Source: Enterovibrio norvegicus FF-33
GTDB lineage: Bacteria > Pseudomonadota > Gammaproteobacteria > Enterobacterales > Vibrionaceae
Assembly (NCBI RefSeq): GCF_000286835.2
Contig: NZ_AJYD02000003.1
Location: 125,255-189,254 of the forward strand
Direction of reading: 5' to 3'
Length of the DNA: 64,000 bases
The first letter of the stretch is position 1. Each line of letters starts with the position of its first letter. This document shows, piece after piece, positions 10,501 to 20,402 of the stretch. The position numbers and the translations under genes are program-made. The notes below the pieces were generated by a model. The model worked only from the letters and a program-made list of their open reading frames with translations. It did not search any database and was not told the DNA's origin.

Positions 10501-11517
10501 ATGTCCGATATGCGTACACTCGGCGAGTTCATCATTGAAAAGCAGCATGAGTACCCTCATGCCAGCGGTGAATTGAGCTCACTGCTATCTTCTATCCGAC
10601 TCGCTGCAAAAATCGTCCACCGTGAAATCAACAAAGCTGGCTTGGTTGATATTACAGGGGCATTTGGTAGCGAAAATGTGCAAGGCGAACAACAACAAAA
10701 ACTCGACGTCTATGCCAATGAGAAGTTTAAGTCAGCCATGGCGGCAAGGGATCAAGTGTGTGGCGTTGCCAGTGAAGAGGAAGATGACGCGGTCATTTTC
10801 GACAACGCGCAAGGACACAATGCAAAATACGTCATTTTGATGGATCCACTCGACGGTTCCTCCAACATTGACGTCAACGTCTCCGTCGGTACCATTTTCT
10901 CGATTTACCGTCGCGTCTCTCCCATTGGTAGCTCGGCGACCATGGAAGATTTCCTACAACCAGGGAATCAACAAGTGGCAGCTGGCTATATCATTTATGG
11001 CTCTTCCACCATGTTGGTGTACACCACAGGGAATGGCGTTCATGGCTTCACTTATGACCCATCGATCGGTGTGTTCTGCCTGTCGCATGAAAACATGCGA
11101 ATTCCAGAGGAAGGAACGATTTATTCGATCAACGAAGGGAATTACATTAAATTCCCGCAAGGGGTGAAGAAGTACCTGAAATTCTGCCAAGAGAATGAAC
11201 CCGAAGACAATCGTCCATATACCTCACGTTATATCGGCTCTTTAGTTTCAGATTTTCACCGTAACATGCTCAAAGGGGGTATCTACTTGTACCCGAGCAC
11301 GGCAGCCTACCCAAGCGGCAAACTTCGCCTACTGTATGAGTGCAACCCAATGTCATTCATCATGGAACAGGCGGGCGGTAAAGCGTCTGACGGCGAAAAA
11401 CGTATCCTTGATATTAAACCCACCGAGCTTCACCAGCGTGTGCCCTATTTTGTCGGTTCAACGCACATGGTAGATAAAGTGGAAGAGTTCTTGAGAGATA
11501 ACCCTGATCTTGAATAA
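10501..11517 (+). CDS. fbp: Class I fructose-1,6-bisphosphatase
   Basis: 338 residues, normal for the class I enzyme, which hydrolyses fructose-1,6-bisphosphate in gluconeogenesis. The metal- and phosphate-binding signature is [18 protein letters not shown] at about residues 114-131. The C-terminal substrate-binding segment includes [20 protein letters not shown]. An inner-membrane pathway partner is not implied; it is cytosolic and stands alone between mpl and a terminator. Confidence 0.97.
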   Translation: MSDMRTLGEFIIEKQHEYPHASGELSSLLSSIRLAAKIVHREINKAGLVDITGAFGSENVQGEQQQKLDVYANEKFKSAMAARDQVCGVASEEEDDAVIFDNAQGHNAKYVILMDPLDGSSNIDVNVSVGTIFSIYRRVSPIGSSATMEDFLQPGNQQVAAGYIIYGSSTMLVYTTGNGVHGFTYDPSIGVFCLSHENMRIPEEGTIYSINEGNYIKFPQGVKKYLKFCQENEPEDNRPYTSRYIGSLVSDFHRNMLKGGIYLYPSTAAYPSGKLRLLYECNPMSFIMEQAGGKASDGEKRILDIKPTELHQRVPYFVGSTHMVDKVEEFLRDNPDLE

Positions 11518-11551
11518 ACGCACAACGTAAATGCGCAGAAGTATCAAGACA

Positions 11552-11584
11552 GAAAGAAGCCCGTAAATGCGGGCTTCTTTCTTC
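11552..11584. terminator. Terminator between fbp and tamB
   Basis: GAAAGAAGCCCG (11552-11563) and CGGGCTTCTTTC (11570-11581) form a perfect stem around a six-base loop, with a T-rich tail. It lies between convergent genes and can serve both. Confidence 0.9.
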
Positions 11585-11619
11585 ACGATATCGGCAATGT
11601 TATCAAGATAACCAGTGCG

Positions 11620-14600
11620 CTATTTAATACTGAATTGGTATAGCAAATCCACCGCGTTATCAGCACCGGATACCGCTTCAACATACAAATCTGACAACAG
11701 TCGATAGCGCACCGTAAACTCTGGCAGGCTGGTAAATATCCCCACACCGTATTTCACTTGAAGACCCGGAAGAATGTAGCCCGATACTTCGACTTTCTCG
11801 TCGTTACCACTGCCTGATGTATCTAGACTTAGATCCTGCACACCAAACGCCTCACCTAGTTTCCCGACCAATTTTCCGCTTTGCGAAAGGCCTAGCCCAA
11901 TAAGCATTGATGTCATGGCATTGCCATCCGATTCGGCGTCTAGATTCTGCCCTCTTGTGAGGTAAGAAAGCGCGTTAGCTTGTGGCATGGCAGGTACCGA
12001 GAACACACTCACCTCAGGAGCATCGGCAGGGCCAGTTACGCGAATACCCGCTTCGACATTATCATCAATCGCATCAGGGTTACGGATCGCCTCAACTTGA
12101 AGATACGGTTGCTCTGGCGGCCCATTAAACAGAATCTGACCTTTTTGGATCAGCAAGTCCTGACCAAACGATCGATATGTCCCATCCTCTAAATTGATTT
12201 CTCCACTCACGCTTGGGCCTTTCTTATTACTGCTGACATCGAGTTTCCCAACCAAGTTTGTGACTAAACCAAAAGCCTCAAGTCGCACATCGTCACCGAT
12301 ATTCACACCGATTTTTGCATTGATTGATATTGGGGAGGATTCGTTCTCGCTTATAGGTTTAAGATCATCATTCAAAATGACCACATCACTGGATACCTGC
12401 ACCGCAGAGGCGGGCAAGGATTCAACAACAATACGCCCCCAAGGCACGGAAACATTGCCGGTTACGTCTATTTGTTTAGGTGTTGCTTTCAAGGTCATGT
12501 CAGGGCTGACTTCAAGTGCCACAATCGGGGGAACAACCACTTTCAAACGCTGACCTTTGACGTTGAGAGTCGCCAGCCAAGCATTGAGATCACGCCAGTC
12601 CGCACTACCGGATAACACAAGATCGCCATCCGGCGTTTTGATGTCACCATTAATGTTGCCTTGGCGACCTGTCAGTGCAATTGTCACGTTACCCTGTCGC
12701 ACTTCCACGGGTGCAGAAAGGCTTTGTAGCTTCAACCCTGTCAGCTTGATGCTGCCGTTCGCCGTTGGTGCATTGAGATCACCATTCATCACAACGTTGC
12801 CATTGAGCATGCCATCAAATTGCGTGTCTTCGCCAAACAACGGCGCGAGCAGATCAAGATTGATGGCGTTAATGTCGAAGGTGCTCTGCAATGTGCGCTT
12901 CTTATCAGATAAGTGGGTCATTAAGGCATTAAGCGAAATTGATCCGTTGTTGGCCACATCAATCAAGATATCGGCATTGAGCTTGTCATCTTTCAGCGTC
13001 GCGTTCACTGAACTCTTATTCCAACCCAAGGTAAATGGCTGATCGAGTTGCTCGACCAGTTGCCCTTTACCTAAAGTGACCGAGGCTTTCACTGTCGGCA
13101 GTGCGTCCGGTTTCCACGCCACATCGGCGTTGGCGTTAAGCGCCCCCGATAAGGTCGTCGTAACGGGCAAAAACGATTGAATAATATCGAGATTAAAGTC
13201 GACGATAGATACCTGCGCAGCGCCACTGTCAGAGACCGAAATTGGTTTATCCAAACAGATCCGGCTTTGACTTTGCGTCCAACAAAATGCGCCAACATCG
13301 ACCTTGCCTGTTTTAAGTTCAAAGCCTAACGGCACCTCATTCGCGAGTTTCCATGGCCCTACTGGCGTAGTGAGCTTGGATTCATACAAGGTGCCTTTCC
13401 AGCCTTTTTCGCGATCCAAACTGCCACGTAGCGCCAGATCAGCACCCACTGGCTTGCCCTTCACGGACACTGTCAGGGTTTGATCTTTCTCATCGCCCGA
13501 GGCACGTAGCGATAGCTGAGACACATCCACGCCTTCGGCTTTCAACCCTGTGACATCAACAATCAAACCGCCGCCAACAATTGGGAGCGGAGTCACCGAG
13601 CCACGAACATTGACACTTTGCACCGTTACCAACTCTTCCCAGCGCAATGTCTTGGCATTTAGCGTCATCGACGCCGTTGGCTTTTTCAACGTACCCGACA
13701 GCGCCACATCGCCTTGAATACTGCCACCAGCTTGTGGCAAAGACGCCGACAACTTGGGTAAGTTCAGCTTCAAATTTAAATCTAAGGTGTTGTCTACACG
13801 TCCAGTGACAGCCACTTGGTTCGGCCCATGGCGCAGCGACAAACCTTGGGTTTCTAGCTTAATATCGCCTTTGCCTTTCACATCAGAGGCATTCACCTGC
13901 CCCACGATGGTCAAGGCTTGATCGCGAACAATACCTTGAATATCCAGCTCGGGAACATTGACTTTCCAACCACCTTGAGAGGTCAGTTCACCGTCATTTT
14001 TAAATTGTCCCGAGAGCTTACCTTCCGCCTCTGGCCACTGGAGACCAGGTTGAATGTCATTAAAATCGAGCGCCGTTTTCCATTTCACCTTGTCCGCCCA
14101 ACCAACATTTGCCGTTCCTGCAATATCGCCGCCTAACGTCGCAAGCTTAAAATCACTTAAGGTGATTTCAGACAAATCGCCGCTCAGTTTGGTTGAAAGT
14201 GCCATATCAGGAATCACATCGCCTGAGGCGGATGTTTTCAATGTTGCGTTATAGCGCTTCAAACTACCGCGGGCATTGAGTGCCGTTGACGTCAGCCGAT
14301 ATTCTGCAGCCGTATCAATAGGCCATTGCAGATTCTTACTATTTAACAACAAATCAAACGGTATATTCGGATCAAGTACGTTCACCTTTCCGGAAAGATT
14401 CGCTCGTAAGGTGCCAGTTAAGCGCGCGCCTAACGCCAAAGCGCTGAGATCGCCCTTCGCATCTAAGCTCAGCGAATGTCCAGCCAATGGCGCCATGCGA
14501 ATATTGGCATCGGCTTCTACGGTCAGCGGGTAATTGCCTTTCAAGGCAATATCGCCGTTGAGAGAAACTTTGCCTTGTTCAGCGTCCAGCACCACTTGCG

Positions 14601-15372
14601 ACAGCGTAATATCATGTCCAGCGGCTCTTCCGACCAATAAAAACTGATTGATCACCTGTTTTTCTGGCAACAATAAGGTGGCATCTTTTAGCTCGAAACG
14701 TTCGATGACCACATTCAGCGGAAGCGAAACCTCGGGCAGCACAATAGCCTCTGCGGAATTGTTTTTATCACTGCTTCCTACCTTGCTCTTAGCATCATCC
14801 GCACGATCACCTTTCGCCTTACTATCACTGGTCGTTGCGAGCGACACATTGATCCCTTGCCACGTGGTCGGTTTTAACGTCAGCGTGTCACGTTGCATTT
14901 GCGCTGCCGCAGTGAAGCTGTCCCAATGCACTTTCGTACCGAGAATATCAAGGGATATGTCACTCAAAGACACGCCGCTTAAGAACACAGGAATAGGCGT
15001 CGAGATCCGAGATATAGGCGCGGAAGGCTCTTCTGGTGATGGTTCTGTTTCACCGACGGTAACCGTTAACCCGTCAGCCGTCAGCCTTTCGACACACAAA
15101 GCAGGTCCAGACAGGCATTTGCTTTCAATATCGAGCGACAGAGATTTCCCCGTCAACGAGAAGGCAGGGCTTTGGTAGGAAATACCACTTAGCGTAAAGC
15201 CGTTGAGCAGAGCGCCTTGGCTTTTCTCGATCGTCAGTTCAGGTACTGCTTCTTGAGCCCCCCACACTGCAATTCTTACCCCAGCAGGCGTCAGCAACAA
15301 TGCCCCGACAACCAGCACAATGAGAACCAACAACAGAATGATGACAATGACAAAACGTTTCAGCCAGCGCAT
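11620..15372 (-). CDS. tamB: Translocation and assembly module inner-membrane protein TamB
   Basis: 1250 residues. An N-terminal membrane anchor (about residues 7-30, FVIVIILLLVLIVLVVGALLL) is followed by a long repetitive beta-rich body and the TamB C-terminal domain ending in the phenylalanine-rich tail LYQFSIK region. TamB spans the periplasm and works with TamA in outer-membrane protein insertion; AsmA-like lipid transport is also proposed for the family. Its start overlaps the tamA stop (TAATG), so the two are translationally coupled. Confidence 0.94.
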   Translation of the reverse strand: MRWLKRFVIVIILLLVLIVLVVGALLLTPAGVRIAVWGAQEAVPELTIEKSQGALLNGFTLSGISYQSPAFSLTGKSLSLDIESKCLSGPALCVERLTADGLTVTVGETEPSPEEPSAPISRISTPIPVFLSGVSLSDISLDILGTKVHWDSFTAAAQMQRDTLTLKPTTWQGINVSLATTSDSKAKGDRADDAKSKVGSSDKNNSAEAIVLPEVSLPLNVVIERFELKDATLLLPEKQVINQFLLVGRAAGHDITLSQVVLDAEQGKVSLNGDIALKGNYPLTVEADANIRMAPLAGHSLSLDAKGDLSALALGARLTGTLRANLSGKVNVLDPNIPFDLLLNSKNLQWPIDTAAEYRLTSTALNARGSLKRYNATLKTSASGDVIPDMALSTKLSGDLSEITLSDFKLATLGGDIAGTANVGWADKVKWKTALDFNDIQPGLQWPEAEGKLSGQFKNDGELTSQGGWKVNVPELDIQGIVRDQALTIVGQVNASDVKGKGDIKLETQGLSLRHGPNQVAVTGRVDNTLDLNLKLNLPKLSASLPQAGGSIQGDVALSGTLKKPTASMTLNAKTLRWEELVTVQSVNVRGSVTPLPIVGGGLIVDVTGLKAEGVDVSQLSLRASGDEKDQTLTVSVKGKPVGADLALRGSLDREKGWKGTLYESKLTTPVGPWKLANEVPLGFELKTGKVDVGAFCWTQSQSRICLDKPISVSDSGAAQVSIVDFNLDIIQSFLPVTTTLSGALNANADVAWKPDALPTVKASVTLGKGQLVEQLDQPFTLGWNKSSVNATLKDDKLNADILIDVANNGSISLNALMTHLSDKKRTLQSTFDINAINLDLLAPLFGEDTQFDGMLNGNVVMNGDLNAPTANGSIKLTGLKLQSLSAPVEVRQGNVTIALTGRQGNINGDIKTPDGDLVLSGSADWRDLNAWLATLNVKGQRLKVVVPPIVALEVSPDMTLKATPKQIDVTGNVSVPWGRIVVESLPASAVQVSSDVVILNDDLKPISENESSPISINAKIGVNIGDDVRLEAFGLVTNLVGKLDVSSNKKGPSVSGEINLEDGTYRSFGQDLLIQKGQILFNGPPEQPYLQVEAIRNPDAIDDNVEAGIRVTGPADAPEVSVFSVPAMPQANALSYLTRGQNLDAESDGNAMTSMLIGLGLSQSGKLVGKLGEAFGVQDLSLDTSGSGNDEKVEVSGYILPGLQVKYGVGIFTSLPEFTVRYRLLSDLYVEAVSGADNAVDLLYQFSIK

Positions 15373-17096
15373 TACAATTCCGGTCCTAAACTAAAGTGGA
15401 TCATAAAATTATCATCGGTATTTTCAAACCCGTGTGCGACATCCAAACTGATGGGACCGACGGGAGACTCCCAGCGTACACCGACACCAACCGACGTATT
15501 CCATTCCGGGGTGCCACTTGTCCACGCATCCCCTGCATCAGTAAACAACGCTGCCCACCAATTGCCTGTCACGCGATAATTGTATTCAAGCGATCCCGTC
15601 GCCAAATAGCTACCTCCCTCGAGTTTCCCATCGGAATCTTTCGGTGAAATCGACTCATAACTGTAACCGCGAATGCTGTTATCACCCCCCGCGAAAAAGC
15701 GCAATGACGGCGGCACACGTTCAAATTCATCGGTAAACACGCCGCCGCCGTTGGCGCGAAAAATGAATCGATTATTGTTGTTGAGGCTACGAATCCAGGT
15801 TGTTTGTCCAATCACGCGATAAAGATTAATGTCGGCGCCCCATATAGGGTCGGCCATTTCAAATGTGATCGACTGCTTGTCCCCCCAATAGGGCATAGCC
15901 CCACCACGACTGCGGACACGTAAGAAGTTAATACCGGGCAGTATGAGATTGGAGATATCTGAAACGCTGGCCTGGGTATAATCAGAGTACAACCAACGCA
16001 AATACAATGAGCGCTGCCAGCCCGTGTCGTATTTCCAGTGACGAGAGACAGAAGACGTCAGCTCTAAGCTTTTTGTGTCGTTGTTATCGATATTTTCGAC
16101 ACCAACCTGAACCTGATAATACTCGCGCTGCACATCTTCAAGGGGGATTTTGTAGGTCGACTCAAGGGTTTGCTTGGGTTTTGACACATAGAGATCGGTG
16201 TTCAAGCTATGCCCACGGCTGTTAAACCACGGCTTTTTCCAACCGATTTTCACGCGAGGCCCGACATCCGTCGAATAGCCAATACCCGTCTCAAACTGGT
16301 TTCGCGGCGCAGGTTCGAGGCTCACCGAAATCGGTACTCTGTCTTGACGCAAATCGTCTAGGCCAGCCTCGACCAATACAGACGAAAACCAACCTGTATT
16401 CGCCAACGCTTGATTAAAAGCACCGAGATCGCTAACGAGATAAGGCTGACCTTCTTTAAACGTCAGCATGCTACTTAAACGATCTTCATTAATTTGACTG
16501 TTGTGATAGTACACATTGCCGAAGTGGAAACGCATACCGCTGCTGAAATGAAGCCGTATAAATGCCTCATAAAGGCCTGGCGCCACTTCCAAGCGAGAAA
16601 GGGTATAATCTGCATCGAAGTAGCCGCGACGAATAGCGAGGCTTTGAATGGCCGATTTAAGCGAATCATATTTCCCCTGATCCAGGATGTCGCCTTTTTT
16701 CGGTGCCGTTTCCAATAGCTTAGTGAAAGCGTCATCTTTGGTGGCATCACCGTCGATCTGAATATCGACCTCTGAAATGAGGACCGGCTTACCCGGGTCT
16801 ATGTTCAGTACGATCGTGGCATCCGTGTCTGACGTTTTGTCTTCAACCTTGAAACCAATGACTGGGGAGTAGTAACCCAATGCCTGAAGCGCCTTTTTGG
16901 TTTCATCTGCCACACGGGCTTGAAGGCGAAAATTCAGTCGTCGTTCACTTTCAGGGATGGCGTCAATATAAATACTGACATTGTCCTTGAGCGCATCATC
17001 TAAACCTTTGATGTCGAAATCCACGCTGGCAATGGCCATTTCTGGCACCAACACGAATCCACTCAGTACCCAAGGTATTAATCGTTTTCTTATCAT
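15372..17096 (-). CDS. tamA: Outer-membrane assembly protein TamA
   Basis: 574 residues of the Omp85 family. A signal peptide (MIRKRLIPWVLSGFV...AIA) leads into POTRA domains (about residues 25-260) and a 16-strand barrel that ends in HFSLGPEL. GGDNSIRGYSYESISP carries the conserved RGY motif of Omp85 lid-lock loop 6. The ATG at 17096 is used; the frame opens one codon earlier with TTG. First gene of tamA-tamB, divergent from msrA. Confidence 0.94.
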   Translation of the reverse strand: MIRKRLIPWVLSGFVLVPEMAIASVDFDIKGLDDALKDNVSIYIDAIPESERRLNFRLQARVADETKKALQALGYYSPVIGFKVEDKTSDTDATIVLNIDPGKPVLISEVDIQIDGDATKDDAFTKLLETAPKKGDILDQGKYDSLKSAIQSLAIRRGYFDADYTLSRLEVAPGLYEAFIRLHFSSGMRFHFGNVYYHNSQINEDRLSSMLTFKEGQPYLVSDLGAFNQALANTGWFSSVLVEAGLDDLRQDRVPISVSLEPAPRNQFETGIGYSTDVGPRVKIGWKKPWFNSRGHSLNTDLYVSKPKQTLESTYKIPLEDVQREYYQVQVGVENIDNNDTKSLELTSSVSRHWKYDTGWQRSLYLRWLYSDYTQASVSDISNLILPGINFLRVRSRGGAMPYWGDKQSITFEMADPIWGADINLYRVIGQTTWIRSLNNNNRFIFRANGGGVFTDEFERVPPSLRFFAGGDNSIRGYSYESISPKDSDGKLEGGSYLATGSLEYNYRVTGNWWAALFTDAGDAWTSGTPEWNTSVGVGVRWESPVGPISLDVAHGFENTDDNFMIHFSLGPEL

Positions 17097-17245
17097 CAAC
17101 CGTACGTCTTTCTCTCACCCTGAGAGCCAATTTGATTCTTACTGAACAGTATGACCCTCCATATGATCAGATGTCTTGTTGCAAAAGTGCACCAAACCAC
17201 GATAAATATGGAATCATAAAAATACAGACGACAAGGAGTCGCGGC

Positions 17246-17887
17246 ATGCTTAACAATAAACAAACCACGGTCACTGCAGAACAAGCACTTCCTAACCGCT
17301 CCGCTGAAATTATTCCGGCTGACCCTCATGCCGTCAATGGCACGTCACTCAGCAAAAGCCCATCAGATGGTCATGCGCAGATTTTACTGGCAATGGGCTG
17401 CTTCTGGGGCGCTGAACGCCTGTTTTGGAAGCTAGATGGCGTAATTTCAACGTCCGTTGGCTACAGCGGCGGCTTTACAGTCAACCCAACTTATCAGGAC
17501 GTGTGTACTGCACAAACGGGGCATACCGAAATAGTACAAGTCGTGTATGACCCAGATAACATTTCTCTGGCGGCTATTTTGACACACTTTTGGCAAAGTC
17601 ATGATCCCACTCAAGGGATGCGTCAAGGAAATGATGTTGGAACGCAATATCGTTCAGCTATCTATTATTTTGACGACGAACAAAAAGAGGCGGCACTCAG
17701 CAGCAAAGAGGCTTATCAACAAGCACTGACAAGCGCAGGGAAATCATCTGATATCACGACAGAGATTGATGTTGCGGGGCCTTACTATTTCGCCGAAACA
17801 TACCATCAGCAGTATCTGCATAAAAACCCGAATGGTTATTGCGGCATTGGTGGTACAGGCGTGTGCTTGCCCCCTTGGGAGCGATGA
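17246..17887 (+). CDS. msrA: Peptide methionine sulfoxide reductase MsrA
   Basis: 213 residues. It reduces methionine-S-sulfoxide in proteins. The active site GCFWGAERLF holds the catalytic cysteine (about residue 52), and the C-terminal GYCGIGGTGVCLP supplies recycling cysteines. The ATG at 17246 has an AAGGAG site 7 bases upstream; the frame runs open for 38 more codons with no ribosome-binding site. The divergent tamAB-msrA arrangement matches E. coli. Confidence 0.95.
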   Translation: MLNNKQTTVTAEQALPNRSAEIIPADPHAVNGTSLSKSPSDGHAQILLAMGCFWGAERLFWKLDGVISTSVGYSGGFTVNPTYQDVCTAQTGHTEIVQVVYDPDNISLAAILTHFWQSHDPTQGMRQGNDVGTQYRSAIYYFDDEQKEAALSSKEAYQQALTSAGKSSDITTEIDVAGPYYFAETYHQQYLHKNPNGYCGIGGTGVCLPPWER

Positions 17888-17950
17888 ACGCGTTGATCTT
17901 TTTACGTTGCGAATAGGCTCAGATTCACCGCTAAAACGCAGAAACACAAA

Positions 17951-17974
17951 CGCCCGTCATCGACGGGCGCTTTT
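17951..17974. terminator. Terminator after msrA
   Basis: CGCCCGTC (17951-17958) pairs with GACGGGCG (17962-17969) around a three-base loop, followed by CTTTTC. It lies between msrA and the converging ytfK gene. Confidence 0.85.
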
Positions 17975-18002
17975 CAATTTAGAGTAGCGAGAGAGCAGCG
18001 TG

Positions 18003-18212
18003 TTATGCAGCGGCAGCTGTCATTGCTCGGATCTCATTATTCACTTCAGTCATCACAGTCAGCGCGCGCTTATCTTTTTTCGTTGGGGGGAGCAATCTCC
18101 CGCCATCAAATTCAAATGCCCCAACGCCATCGATATAAAGCCTACCGCGAAAAAAACCCTTCACGTAGCGAGCAACCTGACGCGGACGGTACTGATTAAA
18201 AATACGAAACAT
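18003..18212 (-). CDS. ytfK: YtfK family protein (DUF1107)
   Basis: 69 residues starting [19 protein letters not shown]. It closely follows the E. coli YtfK pattern (QVAKYVK..FRGRLYI..VGAFEFD...VMSEVN), here with [16 protein letters not shown] and [10 protein letters not shown]. coli YtfK stimulates (p)ppGpp accumulation through SpoT under phosphate or fatty-acid starvation; this is family knowledge. An AAGGAG site sits 8 bases before the ATG at 18212; the frame stays open upstream without one. The neighbours msrA, tamAB and ytfJ agree with the identification. Confidence 0.9.
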   Translation of the reverse strand: MFRIFNQYRPRQVARYVKGFFRGRLYIDGVGAFEFDGGRLLPPTKKDKRALTVMTEVNNEIRAMTAAAA

Positions 18213-18606
18213 TGATGAACTCCTTCCATGCCAATGTAAAAGACCTGTATCGCACACCATTAGTTTCACCAATGGCTGACATTTCTGCGATGCAATCTGA
18301 ATGCCAAAAGTTCAGGGATTATCTCAATAACAACTTGGACATTAGATATGGGCGGGTTATCCCTATTTCCTGCCACACCGAGTAAGCGTAGCCAAAAATA
18401 TCCAGATGGCAAAAATATGACACAATGATTCAAAAATGATTCAAATTAGTGCCAAGGATTTTTCTGATTTTGAGTGGTTGGATCTGTTATTGATACGGGC
18501 GGTTACCCTGTATCGGCTATAGTCAAATACCGAAACACCCTAAAGATGAAGGACTTCAGTGGTTGTTTCGTACTATCACACACTAATAAATGGGGACATC
18601 ACCTCT
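18213..18606. promoter_or_regulatory. ytfK-ytfJ divergent intergenic region
   Basis: 394 bases with no gene, carrying the divergent promoters. It includes a perfect tandem repeat of the 11-mer AATGATTCAAA (18424-18434 and 18435-18445), one helical turn apart, which could be an operator. GGGCGG-rich blocks near 18350 and 18497 resemble each other (GGGCGG(G)TTA(T)CCCT). No function can be assigned. Confidence 0.4.
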
Positions 18607-19161
18607 ATGCGTTGTATTAAAACACTAGCCTTAGCAACCGCTCTCATTTCAGGTTTCGCTTCGGCACACATCATTTCTAATGGCCAACCTGTACCCTCCG
18701 CCACTGTCGAAAAACATGGCGAACTCACGCTGAATGGCGACACGGTTGGTTATCAAACCTGGAACAGCACCGATCTCACTGGCAAGGTTCGCATTATTCA
18801 AGCTATCGCGGGACGCAGTAGCGCCAAAGAAATGAATGCACCTTTGGTAGAAGCGATCAAAGCGGCTGATTTTCCAAATGATCAATACCAAACCACCACC
18901 ATTATCAATCAAGATGATGCTATTTGGGGCACGGGCGGTTTCGTTAAATCGTCCGCAGAAGACAGTAAGCAAGAGTTCAGTTGGTCATCCATTGTCTTGG
19001 ACAAAAACGGCGCGGTCGCAAAGGCTTGGCACCTTAAAGATGAAAGCTCAGCCATCATGGTGATTGACCCACTAGGCGACGTTCGCTTTGTTAAAGAAGG
19101 CGCACTAAGTCACGCAGAAATCACGCAAGTCATTGATTTAGTCAATAAGCTAATGCAGTGA
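18607..19161 (+). CDS. ytfJ: YtfJ family periplasmic protein
   Basis: 184 residues. A signal peptide (MRCIKTLALATALISGFASA) precedes a thioredoxin-like-fold protein of the YtfJ family, with GKVRIIQAIAGRSSAKEMNAPLVEAIK and WSSIVLDKNGAVAKAW as matching segments. The family has no firm biochemical role. The upstream frame starts at 18559, but only the ATG at 18607 gives a normal signal peptide. It stands beside ytfK as in enterobacteria. Confidence 0.88.
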   Translation: MRCIKTLALATALISGFASAHIISNGQPVPSATVEKHGELTLNGDTVGYQTWNSTDLTGKVRIIQAIAGRSSAKEMNAPLVEAIKAADFPNDQYQTTTIINQDDAIWGTGGFVKSSAEDSKQEFSWSSIVLDKNGAVAKAWHLKDESSAIMVIDPLGDVRFVKEGALSHAEITQVIDLVNKLMQ

Positions 19162-19182
19162 TCTTGCTCACTGCTTGAACCA

Positions 19183-19210
19183 AAAAAACCCGCCAATGGC
19201 GGGGTTTTTT
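19183..19210. terminator. Terminator after ytfJ
   Basis: CCCGCC (19189-19194) and GGCGGG (19198-19203) with flanking A and T runs of six bases. It can also end the minus-strand microprotein transcript. Confidence 0.88.
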
Positions 19211-19225
19211 AATGTTTTCGATCAA

Positions 19226-19315
19226 TTAGCCGATAAACTGAGACAGATATAGCAAGGTAGCAATGTAAAAAACGACAAGCAGGATATTCACAGAATTCAC
19301 TTTGAACTTTTTCAC
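19226..19315 (-). CDS. 29-residue membrane microprotein
   Basis: A GTG at 19315 opens a 30-codon frame that ends at TAA 19226. An exact AAGGAGGA Shine-Dalgarno (19332-19325) lies 9 bases upstream, and AT-rich promoter-like DNA lies before it. The product is a short basic N-terminus (MKKFKVNSVN) followed by one hydrophobic helix (ILLVVFYIATLLYLSQFIG). It has the form of a single-span inner-membrane microprotein. The strong ribosome-binding site and downstream terminator support translation. I do not recognise a family. Confidence 0.62.
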   Translation of the reverse strand: MKKFKVNSVNILLVVFYIATLLYLSQFIG

Positions 19316-19454
19316 TGCGATGACTCCTCCTTGTTTGTTCGGCATTTGATTAAATGTTAACAAATTTAATTTAATTTTAACATAGTTGATTAATTGCCGG
19401 TCTTGCTAAACCATTGCTAAAACATTCATTTATCGCATGCAGGCGGATGAAAAT

Positions 19455-20372
19455 ATGGCTGAACCAAAGAAAACAGTGGTGATTGAAGCCGTCATCGTCG
19501 ATGACAGCAACAAGAAACACGCAGGCAGCACCCAGAGCGGCCAAGAGAATCACGTTAAGTCTAGTCAACAAAAGTTGTCTGCCATTGCAACGGCTCACCA
19601 TATTGATGCAAAGCTGCACGACATTGAGCACGACAGCCTGACCACTCGCGCTGGATATCGACAATTACAAATAAAACAGCAGCAGCAAGCCAACCTTGAG
19701 CAGATCATTAAGATCACGCACGATCTGTGCCGAGATGAAACCTCTCGCTCTCCAGACCCCGATTGGCTGTATCGCTTTTTCGAAATGGCGAAAACCATTT
19801 ACGGCGAAAGCATGCAGAATCTATGGGCACGAATTCTAAAACAAGAGATCCTCAAACCCGGCAGTACCTCTCTGAAAGCGCTGGCGTTATTAGAAACCAT
19901 CACGCAGCGAGAGGCACAAGCATTGCAGCGAGCATGTTCCCTCGCCTGCACCTTTGGAAGCGACGGTTCAAACAAGCTGATCACGGGGTTTCGCCAACCA
20001 GAAAATGGTATGCGTCGGTATTTTAAACCGGACCTTGCGGAGAGATTGGCACTGGGAAGCTTCAAACTGCCCTTTACCGATTTGATGCTTTTGATGGATC
20101 TGGGACTCATTTTGAGAACCGAATTGGAATCAGGTCTGCTCGATCCCGCCTCTTCCCTTCCTCTGAGCGGACAAGGACAAACGTTTATGCTGACGCCACT
20201 TCGTAAAGGCGCGCGCATTTACTATTATCGTTTCAGCCCAACGGGCAATGAATTGGCAAAATTGGTAGGGCAAAAGTCGCACCCAGAGTATTTGGATGCG
20301 TTAATTGCACTTCTGTCGCGCGCGTTTTCTATCAACAGTGACGTGGGATCAACGGTCAACGAAAAAGCATAA
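19455..20372 (+). CDS. Conserved gammaproteobacterial protein (TIGR03899-like)
   Basis: 305 residues from the ATG at 19455, which has AGGCGGA about 8 bases upstream; an in-frame ATG at 19437 lacks a site. A charged N-terminus is followed by a helical Gln-rich stretch (about 60-95), then WLYRFFEMAKTIYGESMQNLWARILKQEI and a C-terminal part with LTPLRKGARIYYYRFSPTGNELAKL. It matches my memory of the TIGR03899 family of Vibrio and Shewanella, whose function is unknown. No signal peptide or membrane segment is seen, so it is probably cytosolic. Confidence 0.65.
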   Translation: MAEPKKTVVIEAVIVDDSNKKHAGSTQSGQENHVKSSQQKLSAIATAHHIDAKLHDIEHDSLTTRAGYRQLQIKQQQQANLEQIIKITHDLCRDETSRSPDPDWLYRFFEMAKTIYGESMQNLWARILKQEILKPGSTSLKALALLETITQREAQALQRACSLACTFGSDGSNKLITGFRQPENGMRRYFKPDLAERLALGSFKLPFTDLMLLMDLGLILRTELESGLLDPASSLPLSGQGQTFMLTPLRKGARIYYYRFSPTGNELAKLVGQKSHPEYLDALIALLSRAFSINSDVGSTVNEKA

Positions 20373-20402
20373 CTGCGCGACAAAAGCACTGAGCAAGTGT
20401 GA

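Noticed and set aside
10337-10519. 60-codon minus-strand frame in the mpl-fbp gap
   Set aside because: Overlaps the fbp start, has no ribosome-binding site and no recognisable motif.
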